Shown in pieces: positions 6,628 to 13,029 of a stretch of DNA of 13,029 nt. This DNA is from JBMNQS01 sp050944255 (lineage in GTDB: Bacteria; Bacillota; Clostridia; Christensenellales; Maliibacteriaceae): the NCBI GenBank assembly GCA_050944255.1, contig JBMNQS010000061.1, forward strand, positions 1 through 13,029. The letters run 5' to 3'. The notes below the pieces were generated by a model. The model did not search any database. It saw nothing but the letters and a program-made list of their open reading frames with translations, and was not told the DNA's origin. Position 1 is the stretch's first letter. Each line of letters opens with the position of its first letter. The translations under genes and the position numbers were made by a program.

Positions 6628-7704
6628 TTAGTTTAGCGGCGGCACAGGCTCAAAGAGGAGATTCTGCACTTCATCGGTGTACATGTTGTCTTTATCAACC
6701 ACCACAACATCGAGCGTGTCGATGCCCTTTTCGATTTGCTCGCCCTTGAGGATACGGATGGCCGCGTCGCATCCGGTGTAGCCAACCAGGCGCGCCTGCT
6801 GCAGGAAAGCCTTGTCAACGGCGTCTTCCAGCAGGTGCAGCGTGGTGTCATACAGCCCGGAGCCGTAGAGCACCAGGTCGGTTCTCTTGCTTTCCAGCAC
6901 CGCCTGGGCGGCACCCTTGGTGGCATTGCCGGTGGTGCAGTAGATGCCGTCAAGCGTTGCGGAATTCGCCGCGATGGCGTCCAGCGTCAGGGTCGTTCCG
7001 GTCAGAATGTCGTTCTGGCAATACACGATATTGTCCTGGTTGATGATCTTGATGTCCGGATAGTTAGCATTCATGTAGGCAATAAAGCTGTTTTGCAGGA
7101 TCTGGTCAACTTCGGAGCCGGGCATGGAGGAAAGCAGCCATATATTGCCTTTGCCCCCCAGTTCTTCGGCCATCATCTCAGCCATTGTTTCGGCGGCGGC
7201 TTTATTGTCGGTTCTGTAGGCGACTTCATAGTCGTCGGACTGGATCAGGGAGTCGATAATGATCACTTTAACGCCCGCCGCCCGCGCCTCAACGCAAGCC
7301 TGGATTAAAGCCTGTGTGTCCAAAGGACCAAGAACAATGGCGTGAGCGCCCGCGTTGACGGCTTCCTCAACCATGGTGATCTGACCCTGGACTTCCTGCT
7401 CGGAATTGGGGTTAAGGGAAACGACCTTAACGCCGTGTTCTTCGCCGGCTTGCACCGCGCCCTCATTGACCATTCTCCAGAAGTTGGAGGCGGCGTTTTT
7501 GCCAATGTAGTAGATGAGCATATCGTCGGTGCTCATGCCTTGTTCCTCAGACGGTGCTGCGCCATCGCCGGTAAGCGCCGCAACGCTTGAATCCGGTGGT
7601 TCCGCTTCAGTCTGGCCCGGGTCCCCGTTTGAGCAGGCGGTCAACACGAAGCTCAACGCCAAAGCCAGTACTATAAGCAGAGAAAGGAATTTCTTGCTGG
7701 ACAT
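6628..7704 (-). CDS. RbsB-type sugar-binding lipoprotein of an ABC importer
   Basis: This extracellular, membrane-anchored receptor of 358 residues captures the sugar for an RbsC-type permease. The signal peptide (about 1-23) ends in a lipobox LTAC with the lipidated Cys at 24. A flexible acidic and Ser/Ala-rich linker runs to about residue 58. The periplasmic-binding-protein type 1 fold (Peripla_BP_4) begins at MLIYYIGKNAASNFWRMV. Typical elements are the repeat-sheet segments AIVLGPLDTQAL (122-133) and GVKVIIIDS (144-152, with the ligand-contact Asp151), then YRTDNKAAAETMAE (163-176) and LDGIYCTTGNATKGAAQAV. The start at 7704 has GGAGG eight bases upstream. It follows the first permease gene by 65 bases, so the two are probably co-transcribed. 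Sequence alone does not reveal the bound sugar; the neighbouring 3-epimerase makes a ketose or a related sugar plausible. Confidence 0.9.
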   Translation of the reverse strand: MSSKKFLSLLIVLALALSFVLTACSNGDPGQTEAEPPDSSVAALTGDGAAPSEEQGMSTDDMLIYYIGKNAASNFWRMVNEGAVQAGEEHGVKVVSLNPNSEQEVQGQITMVEEAVNAGAHAIVLGPLDTQALIQACVEARAAGVKVIIIDSLIQSDDYEVAYRTDNKAAAETMAEMMAEELGGKGNIWLLSSMPGSEVDQILQNSFIAYMNANYPDIKIINQDNIVYCQNDILTGTTLTLDAIAANSATLDGIYCTTGNATKGAAQAVLESKRTDLVLYGSGLYDTTLHLLEDAVDKAFLQQARLVGYTGCDAAIRILKGEQIEKGIDTLDVVVVDKDNMYTDEVQNLLFEPVPPLN

Positions 7705-7769
7705 AATAGCATCCTCCCTAGATATATTATTGATGTAACCACATCATCACATCCCTTATGGGATAAAGG

Positions 7770-8729
7770 TTATTTTGTAGCCGCCAGTTGGCGTTCCGTG
7801 CGGATATTGTCAACATACACGGCAATCAGGATGATGACCCCCAGGATAACCTGCTGCCAGAATGTTCCCACGCCGTTGAGGTTTAACCCGTTTCTCAAGA
7901 TGGCCACCACGAACGCGCCGATGATAGCACCCAATATGGTGCCTGTCCCGCCGCTGAGGCTGACCCCTCCGATAACGGCCGCGAAAATACCTTCAAAATG
8001 ATAACCCTCTCCCGCACCTGGCTGGGAACTCATCAGACGCGACGCAAGGATGATGCCGGCAAGCCCGGCCATGCCGTCGCAGATGACGTAAGCGAGCATT
8101 TTTGTTTTAACCACGTTGATGCCGGAAAGACGGGCCGCTTCGGAATTGCTGCCCACCGCGTACAGGTTGCGTCCCAGCACCGTTCTACTCAAAAGGAACG
8201 TCAGCGCCAGGCCGGTAATCACAAAGATGTAGGCCGATACCGGGATGTTGAAGACACGGCCGGCCGAGATCGTATAAAAGGATTCGGCCATATTGGGGAT
8301 GGAAGAATCCCTTACGTTGACCGGGATGCCGTTGCTCAGGATATTGGCGATCCCCCGAAACACCCATTGCGTACCCAGCGTGGCGATAAATGGAATCAAC
8401 CGCGCCTTGGTCACTAAAAACCCGTTGAGCAGGCCGCATAAGACTCCGCTGAGTAATCCCAGCAGAACCGAGGGAAGCAGCGGCATCCCAAATTGGACCA
8501 TGCACAACGCGCATATGGTGCCGCTGACGCCGACCACAGATCCGGCCGAAAGATCCGTCGCACCGCTGATCAGCACAAAACTCATGCCCTGGGCCAGTAC
8601 GATATAGATGCCCGCAGCCAATAAAATGGTCACTGCGTTGGAGGAGCTTCTGAATGTGGGCGTGGAGATCGCAAAAAACAGCGTCACGATGGGCATCCCC
8701 AAAAAGAGTATCCTGGTACAGTATCTCAT
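7770..8729 (-). CDS. RbsC-family sugar ABC transporter permease (first permease), 5' end disrupted
   Basis: This polytopic permease subunit pairs by position with the binding protein downstream. Family marks are ISGATDLSAGSVVGVSG (the RbsC 'GIDLSxGS' region with Thr in place of Ile), the coupling region RNLYAVGSNSEAARLSGI and GGVSLSGGTGTILGA. The resemblance starts only inside the first membrane helix (LFFAISTPTFRSSSN). Upstream of about 8689 the frame runs through the antisense of an FtsX permease fragment, so the native N-terminus, ribosome site and promoter are missing. The ATG at 8729 (MRYCTRILFLG) and a GTG at 8798 are the only in-frame starts in this foreign upstream part, and neither has a credible ribosome site. 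The gene is therefore 5'-truncated or expressed only if a chance start works. RbsC proteins usually have 10-25 more native residues here. The RbsA ATPase usually found upstream is absent. Confidence 0.75.
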   Translation of the reverse strand: MRYCTRILFLGMPIVTLFFAISTPTFRSSSNAVTILLAAGIYIVLAQGMSFVLISGATDLSAGSVVGVSGTICALCMVQFGMPLLPSVLLGLLSGVLCGLLNGFLVTKARLIPFIATLGTQWVFRGIANILSNGIPVNVRDSSIPNMAESFYTISAGRVFNIPVSAYIFVITGLALTFLLSRTVLGRNLYAVGSNSEAARLSGINVVKTKMLAYVICDGMAGLAGIILASRLMSSQPGAGEGYHFEGIFAAVIGGVSLSGGTGTILGAIIGAFVVAILRNGLNLNGVGTFWQQVILGVIILIAVYVDNIRTERQLAATK

Positions 8730-9069
8730 CGAGGGCACTCTGGTTGCGCTTTTCGCCATTTTGCTGATGGTTTTGCCGGCAAAGGCGCTTGGCAGCACGC
8801 TTGACCGGGAACTTATGAGCTATGCGGTCGAAGAATCCGGGCAGCAGGAAATGCTTAACGTAAGCCAGAATGCATCTTATGCAAATATAATTGATTTCTT
8901 TGCCGAATATCGTAATGTGACGCCGGATTCGGTCTCGGCCGGGCTTTCGGTTGGAACTATAGCGCTTGGCGCGGCGCTTATGCTGGTTGTGACATGGCTC
9001 TCTATCCTGATTGCCAATGCACGCGCTCTGCTGATGCCGCCCAAAAAGGTGCTGGCTCTGTCAAAGTAG
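8689..9069 (+). pseudogene. FtsX-family ABC transporter permease, C-terminal fragment
   Basis: The plus-strand frame from MGIPKKSILVQYLIEGT onward reads as the C-terminal FtsX domain of a MacB/YknZ-type permease. The short cytoplasmic G(I/M)PKKSI motif leads into a membrane helix (LVALFAILLMVLPAKAL). An extracellular polar loop of about 60 residues follows, then a last helix (SVGTIALGAALMLVVTWLSILI) and a basic tail, MPPKKVLALSK, with the usual PKK near the end. This is about 126 residues of a protein normally of 400 or more. The frame continues upstream to 8608, but that part is antisense of the RbsC gene. No ribosome site precedes 8689. It may or may not derive from the same gene as the N-terminal fragment at 121-405. 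Confidence 0.7.
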
Positions 9070-9185
9070 GGGCAAAGAAAATGAAAACTAAAGAGATTGC
9101 AGCGCTTTATAGCCATACCATTTGGGCAGGGAAGCGGCGTATTGCTTGCAAAAGAGATATTTTCTTTATTAAAACCGACTGAAAA

Positions 9186-9974
9186 TCACGATATTACTCT
9201 GGCAAATTAAATGTAACCACGCTCTAAGCTCACCTATCCCATCTATTTTCATTCAATCGAAGGGAATTGAGAGTGAATTTCCCCTTTCAGCTCAAATAGC
9301 CAAACATAATGAAAGCCCCGTAGCCCCGATGATTACAGGATTTTTATGGTGCAGCCAGATAAGGCAGGCTTTTTAGAGGCGACCCCAAAATACCGCGAAT
9401 CACAAAATACGGTTCTGGGTACTGACTGCGAGTCCTCCGGCTGTTTACGTCAACGAATTATACCGATTTGATGCAGACAGTATAGCTCCCACAAAGCCAC
9501 AGGCCTTGGCGAGAAAAAAAAGAGCAATCGAGACTCCGCACGGCTTGCCGTGCGGAGTGAAGCACAGCGATAAAAAGCCTGTTCCGCTTTGCGGCACAGG
9601 TTTTTCAAATGCAGCCGAGTTTAGGCCGACGTGGTGCGAATGATCATAAGAGACACGGCCGCCGGAAGAAAAACGCGCCTATACCCAATTAAACGATGGA
9701 ACCCTTTGTCCTTTGTTTTCCCGGCTGCATTGTCCGCCGAGAGGCTCTGCCGGAGAGGCTTGTCTCATTTTGTGAAAAAGCTCGAAAAGAAAAGTATTGG
9801 AGCAAAGAGGATGCGAATACCGCCGCTTTATGTTGAAAATAAAAGCTGATTCGTGTCGAAGTATGTCAAAAATTTATTGAGATTTTAACTAAACTTTGCG
9901 GAAGGCATATCTGGATTTTACTGTTTATTGTTATAACTGAATTGTAATACCTCAATAACTGGAGGCCGAATACA
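9186..9974. other. About 790 bp without a convincing gene, upstream of the glycosyltransferase
   Basis: Only short frames are present, and none has both a ribosome site and a recognisable product. The single clear element is the double hairpin at 9533-9605. The final 120 bases are AT-rich, as expected of a promoter region for the plus-strand genes, but no pair of -35 and -10 boxes there is convincing. The region may hold decayed coding sequence from the disrupted FtsX locus. Confidence 0.5.
9533..9605 (+). terminator. Tandem hairpins forming a terminator
   Basis: A perfect GC-rich stem, ACTCCGCACGGC/GCCGTGCGGAGT (9533-9558), is followed by a second hairpin (9572-9605). The second has A5 and T5 flanks and stem pieces CCTGT/ACAGG and CCGC/GCGG. 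The T-run supports plus-strand termination, ending transcripts from the FtsX remnant side and insulating the glycosyltransferase cluster. Its layout resembles the terminator at 3641-3677 (AAAAA-GCCTG-CCGCT-TGCGG-CAGG-TTTTTCA). Confidence 0.7.
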
Positions 9975-11150
9975 ATGAAAATCGCGTATTTTACCGATAC
10001 CTATGCGCCCGAAGTGAACGGCGTGGCCAGCACGCTGGCAAAACTAAGCGGCTACCTGGAACAAAAGGGAATCCGGCACGCGTTTTTTGCCCCTGATTAT
10101 GAGGGCAGTGCCGGAACAAACGGGATATGCGCATTTCCGGGGATGAAAGAGGAACACCGTTTTTCAGGGATCAAGGTGAGGATTTCACCCAATAGCCGTC
10201 TGGCGTTTCCCAGGGCAGGCCTGATCGCTGATCTTTGCGACAAGTTTGCCCCGGATCTGGTGCATGTCATAACCGAATTCGGGATCGGATACAGGGGAAT
10301 GAAATACGCGGTATCCCGCAAGCTGCCTCTGATCATGAGCCACCATACCGATTACTGCAAGTATCTTACGTATTTTGGCCTCAGTCCGTTTGAGCCTTTC
10401 GCTGAAATGTACTTAAAGCGGTTCTACAGCCATTCCCACAGAACGCTGGTTCCTTCAACACATACCATGCAGCAGCTTCTTGAAAAAGAATATGCCAATC
10501 TTGGCATCTGGTCAAGGGGGATTGATACCGGTCAATTTAACGCCGGATTCAGGAGTGAGCCAGTGAGAAGCCGGCTGGGGATCAGCGATAAATTTGCCTT
10601 TTTGTTTGTCGGCAGGCTGTCACCTGAAAAGGGGCTGCATATGCTGCTGCACGCCGCCGGCGAAATAGGCCGTCTTTTTCCCGGGAAGGCGGCGTTTGTC
10701 ATTACCGGCGATGGGCCGTACGCCGAAACGATCCGGCAGGCGGGTATTGACAATGTGATTATGACGAGCTTTAAACGTGGCCGGGCGCTTTCCGAAATAT
10801 ATGCTTCCTGCGATTGCTTCGCATTTCCATCGGGTACCGAGACTTTTGGAAACACCTGTCTGGAAGCCATGGCAAGCGGCCTTCCGATAGCCGGCGTAAA
10901 TGGAGGCGGCGTAACCGATTATCTGATTCATGGGGAAAACGCGCTGTTGTGCGCGGATACAGATCAGAATGGGTTTGCGGAAAATATGATGAAGTTAATG
11001 AATAACCGGCAGCTCCGTCAAAGATTGGCGGAGAATGGGCGGAAAGCCGTACTGTCCAGAAACTGGGACAGGGTTTTTGACGGTCTGCTTGAAGAATACA
11101 AGACGGCAATCCACGAGAACGCACCGGCGGCATTGCAGCGCGTTTCCTGA
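9975..11150 (+). CDS. GT4-family glycosyltransferase (MgtA/SqdX-like)
   Basis: This 391-residue retaining GT-B glycosyltransferase is cytosolic or peripheral to the membrane. It opens with KIAYFTDTYAPEVNGVAST, the N-terminal acceptor-domain start seen in lipid-modifying GT4 enzymes such as MgtA, PimB and SqdX. HHTDY (123-127) follows. The donor domain shows WSRGIDTGQF (179-188), VGRLSPEKG (212-220), ITGDGPYAE, and the E-x7-E pair Glu289/Glu297 in GTETFGNTCLEAMASGLP. The start at 9975 is set by GGAGG at 9961-9965. The next gene begins 21 bases after its stop and encodes UDP-glucose dehydrogenase, so a UDP-glucuronate donor and a lipid acceptor are reasonable inferences. The sequence does not fix donor or acceptor; a mannosyl- or glucosyltransferase is equally possible. 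Confidence 0.87.
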   Translation: MKIAYFTDTYAPEVNGVASTLAKLSGYLEQKGIRHAFFAPDYEGSAGTNGICAFPGMKEEHRFSGIKVRISPNSRLAFPRAGLIADLCDKFAPDLVHVITEFGIGYRGMKYAVSRKLPLIMSHHTDYCKYLTYFGLSPFEPFAEMYLKRFYSHSHRTLVPSTHTMQQLLEKEYANLGIWSRGIDTGQFNAGFRSEPVRSRLGISDKFAFLFVGRLSPEKGLHMLLHAAGEIGRLFPGKAAFVITGDGPYAETIRQAGIDNVIMTSFKRGRALSEIYASCDCFAFPSGTETFGNTCLEAMASGLPIAGVNGGGVTDYLIHGENALLCADTDQNGFAENMMKLMNNRQLRQRLAENGRKAVLSRNWDRVFDGLLEEYKTAIHENAPAALQRVS

Positions 11151-11171
11151 GTTATGGGAGGTAAGGAGTAT

Positions 11172-12524
11172 ATGAAGATCACAATTGCAGGAGCCGGATA
11201 TGTGGGGCTTATTACCGGTGTATGCCTGAGCCAGAAGGGCCGAAATATCACGCTGTTCGATATCGACGAGTATAAAATCAGGATGCTGCGGGAGGGCAAA
11301 GCGCCCATTTATGAGCATGGCCTTCCCGAGCTTCTGAATGAATGCGGCGACACAATGGTCTTCACTACCGATCCGCAGGAAGCTTACTCGGATGCGGATA
11401 TTGTCATGCTCGCCGTCCCGACTCCTGACAGGCGGGACGGCAGCGCCAATTTAACCTACCTGTACGATGCCTGCGGGCAGATCGCGCATTATTCCCCAAA
11501 AGGCTGCCTGGTCGTGATCAAATCCACGGTTCCGGCGGGAACCTGCGACAAGGTTGAGCGTTTCTTTGACGAGCACACAAGGCCCGGCCTTTTCCGAGTG
11601 GCGTCCAATCCCGAATTTCTGGCTCAAGGCACCGCAATAAAAGATACTTTTCACCCTGCGCGGATCATCATCGGCGCTGAGGATGAAGCCGTGGCCCAAT
11701 TGGTATGTGAAATATACGATGGCTTTGACAGCCAGCTTGTCATTACCGACAGGAGAAGTTCCGAGATGATCAAATACGCTTCCAACGATTTTCTCGCGCT
11801 TAAAATCTCCTACATCAACGAGATTGCCAATCTGTGCGAGATCGTGGGCGCGGACGCTGAAACGGTTTCGCTGGGGATGGGCCTTGACCCGCGCATCGGC
11901 CGGCAGTATTTAAGGCCCGGCACGGGATACGGGGGAAGCTGTTTCCCCAAGGATACCAAGGCGCTGCATTGGCTTGCCAGATACCATGATTACGAACTGA
12001 AGACCATCAAGGCCACCATCGAGGTCAATGAAATCCAAAAGATACGGCTGTTTATAAAGGCAAAAAAATATTACAAAAGTTTGAGGGGGATAACGGCAGC
12101 GGTGCTGGGCCTCGCTTTCAAACCCGGAACCGACGACCTGCGGGAAGCGCCTTCGGTCGACGTGATTCAGTTGCTGGCGGAGGAGGGCGCCACGATCCGG
12201 GCGTGGGATCCCATAGCGGCCGGCCGGTTTGAAAAGCAGCGCCCGAACCTGATTCTCACTTGCCAAACGATTGACGAGGCGCTCGGCAGTGCGGAACTTT
12301 GCCTTATCATGACCGAATGGGACGAGATAAGGTCTTATGCGCCTGAAAAATTCGCACGGCTGATGAAAACGCCGATTGTCATCGATGGACGCAATTGTTA
12401 TGAAACCGACGCTTTTATCGGCAGTGGGGCCCTGTACGATTCCATTGGCAGGCATACGGTAAACGGCGATATTTTACATGGATCAGGCTTAAAGGGAAAA
12501 AACGGCATGATTTCCGGCACATAA
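11172..12524 (+). CDS. ugd: UDP-glucose 6-dehydrogenase
   Basis: This cytosolic enzyme oxidises UDP-glucose twice with NAD+ to UDP-glucuronate. From ATG 11172 it has 450 residues, the usual size. Visible features are the NAD-binding GAGYVGL (7-13), AVPTP (81-85), STVPAG (118-123) with Thr119, and SNPEFLAQG (145-153) with Glu148. KYASNDFLALKISYINEIANL (201-221) carries Lys201 and Asn205, and GTGYGGSCFPKDT (250-262) carries the catalytic Cys257 and Asp261. LAFKPGTDDLREAPS marks the C-terminal UDP-binding domain. All key residues of the family are present. AAGGAG (11163-11168) right before ATG 11172 favours this start over the upstream in-frame ATG at 11154, which overlaps the ribosome-site region. 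It is almost certainly co-transcribed with the glycosyltransferase 21 bases upstream. UDP-mannuronate-type dehydrogenases are relatives, but the motif set is typical of Ugd/TuaD. Confidence 0.93.
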   Translation: MKITIAGAGYVGLITGVCLSQKGRNITLFDIDEYKIRMLREGKAPIYEHGLPELLNECGDTMVFTTDPQEAYSDADIVMLAVPTPDRRDGSANLTYLYDACGQIAHYSPKGCLVVIKSTVPAGTCDKVERFFDEHTRPGLFRVASNPEFLAQGTAIKDTFHPARIIIGAEDEAVAQLVCEIYDGFDSQLVITDRRSSEMIKYASNDFLALKISYINEIANLCEIVGADAETVSLGMGLDPRIGRQYLRPGTGYGGSCFPKDTKALHWLARYHDYELKTIKATIEVNEIQKIRLFIKAKKYYKSLRGITAAVLGLAFKPGTDDLREAPSVDVIQLLAEEGATIRAWDPIAAGRFEKQRPNLILTCQTIDEALGSAELCLIMTEWDEIRSYAPEKFARLMKTPIVIDGRNCYETDAFIGSGALYDSIGRHTVNGDILHGSGLKGKNGMISGT

Positions 12525-12582
12525 AATTTTGCCCGAAAAAAATACCGGAACGGATTTCTTTAAAAGCGGGAGGCTATGAGTG

Positions 12583-13029
12583 ATGAAATTGGGTAACCAT
12601 TACAAAATAGGACGCCTGATCTGCCAGAAAATGGCGGAGAACGATATGCCGCTCAATGAACCGTTGTTTGTTTTCGGTAATCTTGCCCCTGATTTAACTT
12701 TTTCATATCTTTACCGCGCGCACGTACGCGCCCTGTCCTCATCTTACCTGGACAAGAGGCTTCAACGATTGTATAAGGGCGGCATGGCTCCTGGCGGCGC
12801 AAGGTTTTCCTTTTATTTGGGCGTGATGACGCATTATATATGCGACTTCTTTTGTTATCCGCATACCCCTGCATTCAAGGGCGGCGTACGCGAGCATGTC
12901 CTGTATGAGAGTAAACAGAAGGTGGACGCCGATGATATGCGGCCTTTTGACAAACAAAAAAGCATGGGCCTGAGCTTAATCAAACTTACCGACATGCTCA
13001 ACGGGTATATTTCAATGATCGAACAGCTT
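12583..13029 (+). CDS. Zinc-dependent phospholipase C family protein, cut at the right edge
   Basis: The first 149 residues of a longer protein are visible, starting MKLGNHYKIG with GGGAGG (12568-12573) nine bases upstream. The metal-site pattern of the zinc-dependent phospholipase C / S1-P1 nuclease-like family (Pfam PF00882) can be seen: His6, Asp37 in GNLAPDL and His47 in YRAH, then H84-x3-D88 in VMTHYICDFF, His94 in YPH, and H105-x3-E109 in EHVLYE. The H-x3-D, +6 H, and H-x3-E spacing equals that of Bacillus cereus phospholipase C (H118/D122/H128, H142/E146). No signal peptide is present, unlike secreted PLC toxins, which suggests a cytosolic member of unknown substrate. It follows ugd by 58 bases in the same orientation and may share its transcript, which would link it to membrane lipid handling. 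Function beyond the family is not established. Confidence 0.82.
   Translation, partial: MKLGNHYKIGRLICQKMAENDMPLNEPLFVFGNLAPDLTFSYLYRAHVRALSSSYLDKRLQRLYKGGMAPGGARFSFYLGVMTHYICDFFCYPHTPAFKGGVREHVLYESKQKVDADDMRPFDKQKSMGLSLIKLTDMLNGYISMIEQL

Noticed and set aside
9631..9849. 72-residue plus-strand frame
   Set aside because: Its composition is not protein-like, there is no ribosome site before 9631, and no recognisable motif is present.
1..13029. CRISPR arrays, tRNA or rRNA genes, complete insertion sequences
   Set aside because: No regularly spaced repeats, cloverleaf arms, rRNA-like stretches or full transposase frames were seen on reading both strands; only the integrase fragment at the left edge points to a mobile element.

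Overview
The window looks like part of a chromosome from a Gram-positive Bacillota, most likely a Clostridia-class anaerobe. The signs are strong AGGAGG-type ribosome binding sites, TTGACT/TATAAT-type promoters, a lipoprotein sugar-binding protein, a GapN-type aldehyde dehydrogenase, FtsX/MacB-type permease pieces and a tyrosine integrase fragment. The lineage is inferred from protein style and signals, not from a marker gene.

Left edge (1-732). On the minus strand, a well-signalled start (promoter 552-580, AGGAGG, ATG at 405) opens an FtsX-family ABC permease. It breaks off after about 86 codons and runs directly into an out-of-frame piece of a tyrosine recombinase that continues off the left edge.

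Sugar-utilisation block (733-8729). The first two genes are divergently transcribed: a minus-strand NAD(P)-binding oxidoreductase of the ApnO / PGDH_C type and a plus-strand gapN. Convergent with gapN, and separated from it by a perfect bidirectional terminator, are four minus-strand genes. In transcription order they are an RbsC-type permease (5' end broken), an RbsB-type lipoprotein, a D-tagatose/D-allulose 3-epimerase-family enzyme, and a second RbsC-type permease. A perfect hairpin lies between the binding protein and the epimerase. No RbsA-type ATPase is present. The block reads as uptake of a sugar, isomerisation or oxidation of it, and NADPH-yielding oxidation of glyceraldehyde 3-phosphate.

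Right breakpoint (about 8689-9069). The first RbsC gene is cut at its first membrane segment. It abuts, head to head, the C-terminal 126 codons of an FtsX-family permease on the plus strand. The block is therefore framed by an N-terminal and a C-terminal FtsX permease fragment pointing outward, with a short inverted microhomology (ATGCCC/GGGCAT) at the two edges. This suggests an inversion or deletion, an insertion, or a misassembly.

Right part (9186-13029). After about 790 bp with no convincing gene except a double-hairpin terminator, a co-directional plus-strand cluster encodes a GT4 glycosyltransferase, a UDP-glucose 6-dehydrogenase and the start of a zinc-dependent phospholipase C family protein. 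This set would fit glucuronic-acid-containing glycolipid or envelope polysaccharide metabolism. The most unusual aspects of the window are the two breakpoints, the ATPase-less transporter cut off from its 5' region, and the small regulatory structures around gapN and the broken permease.
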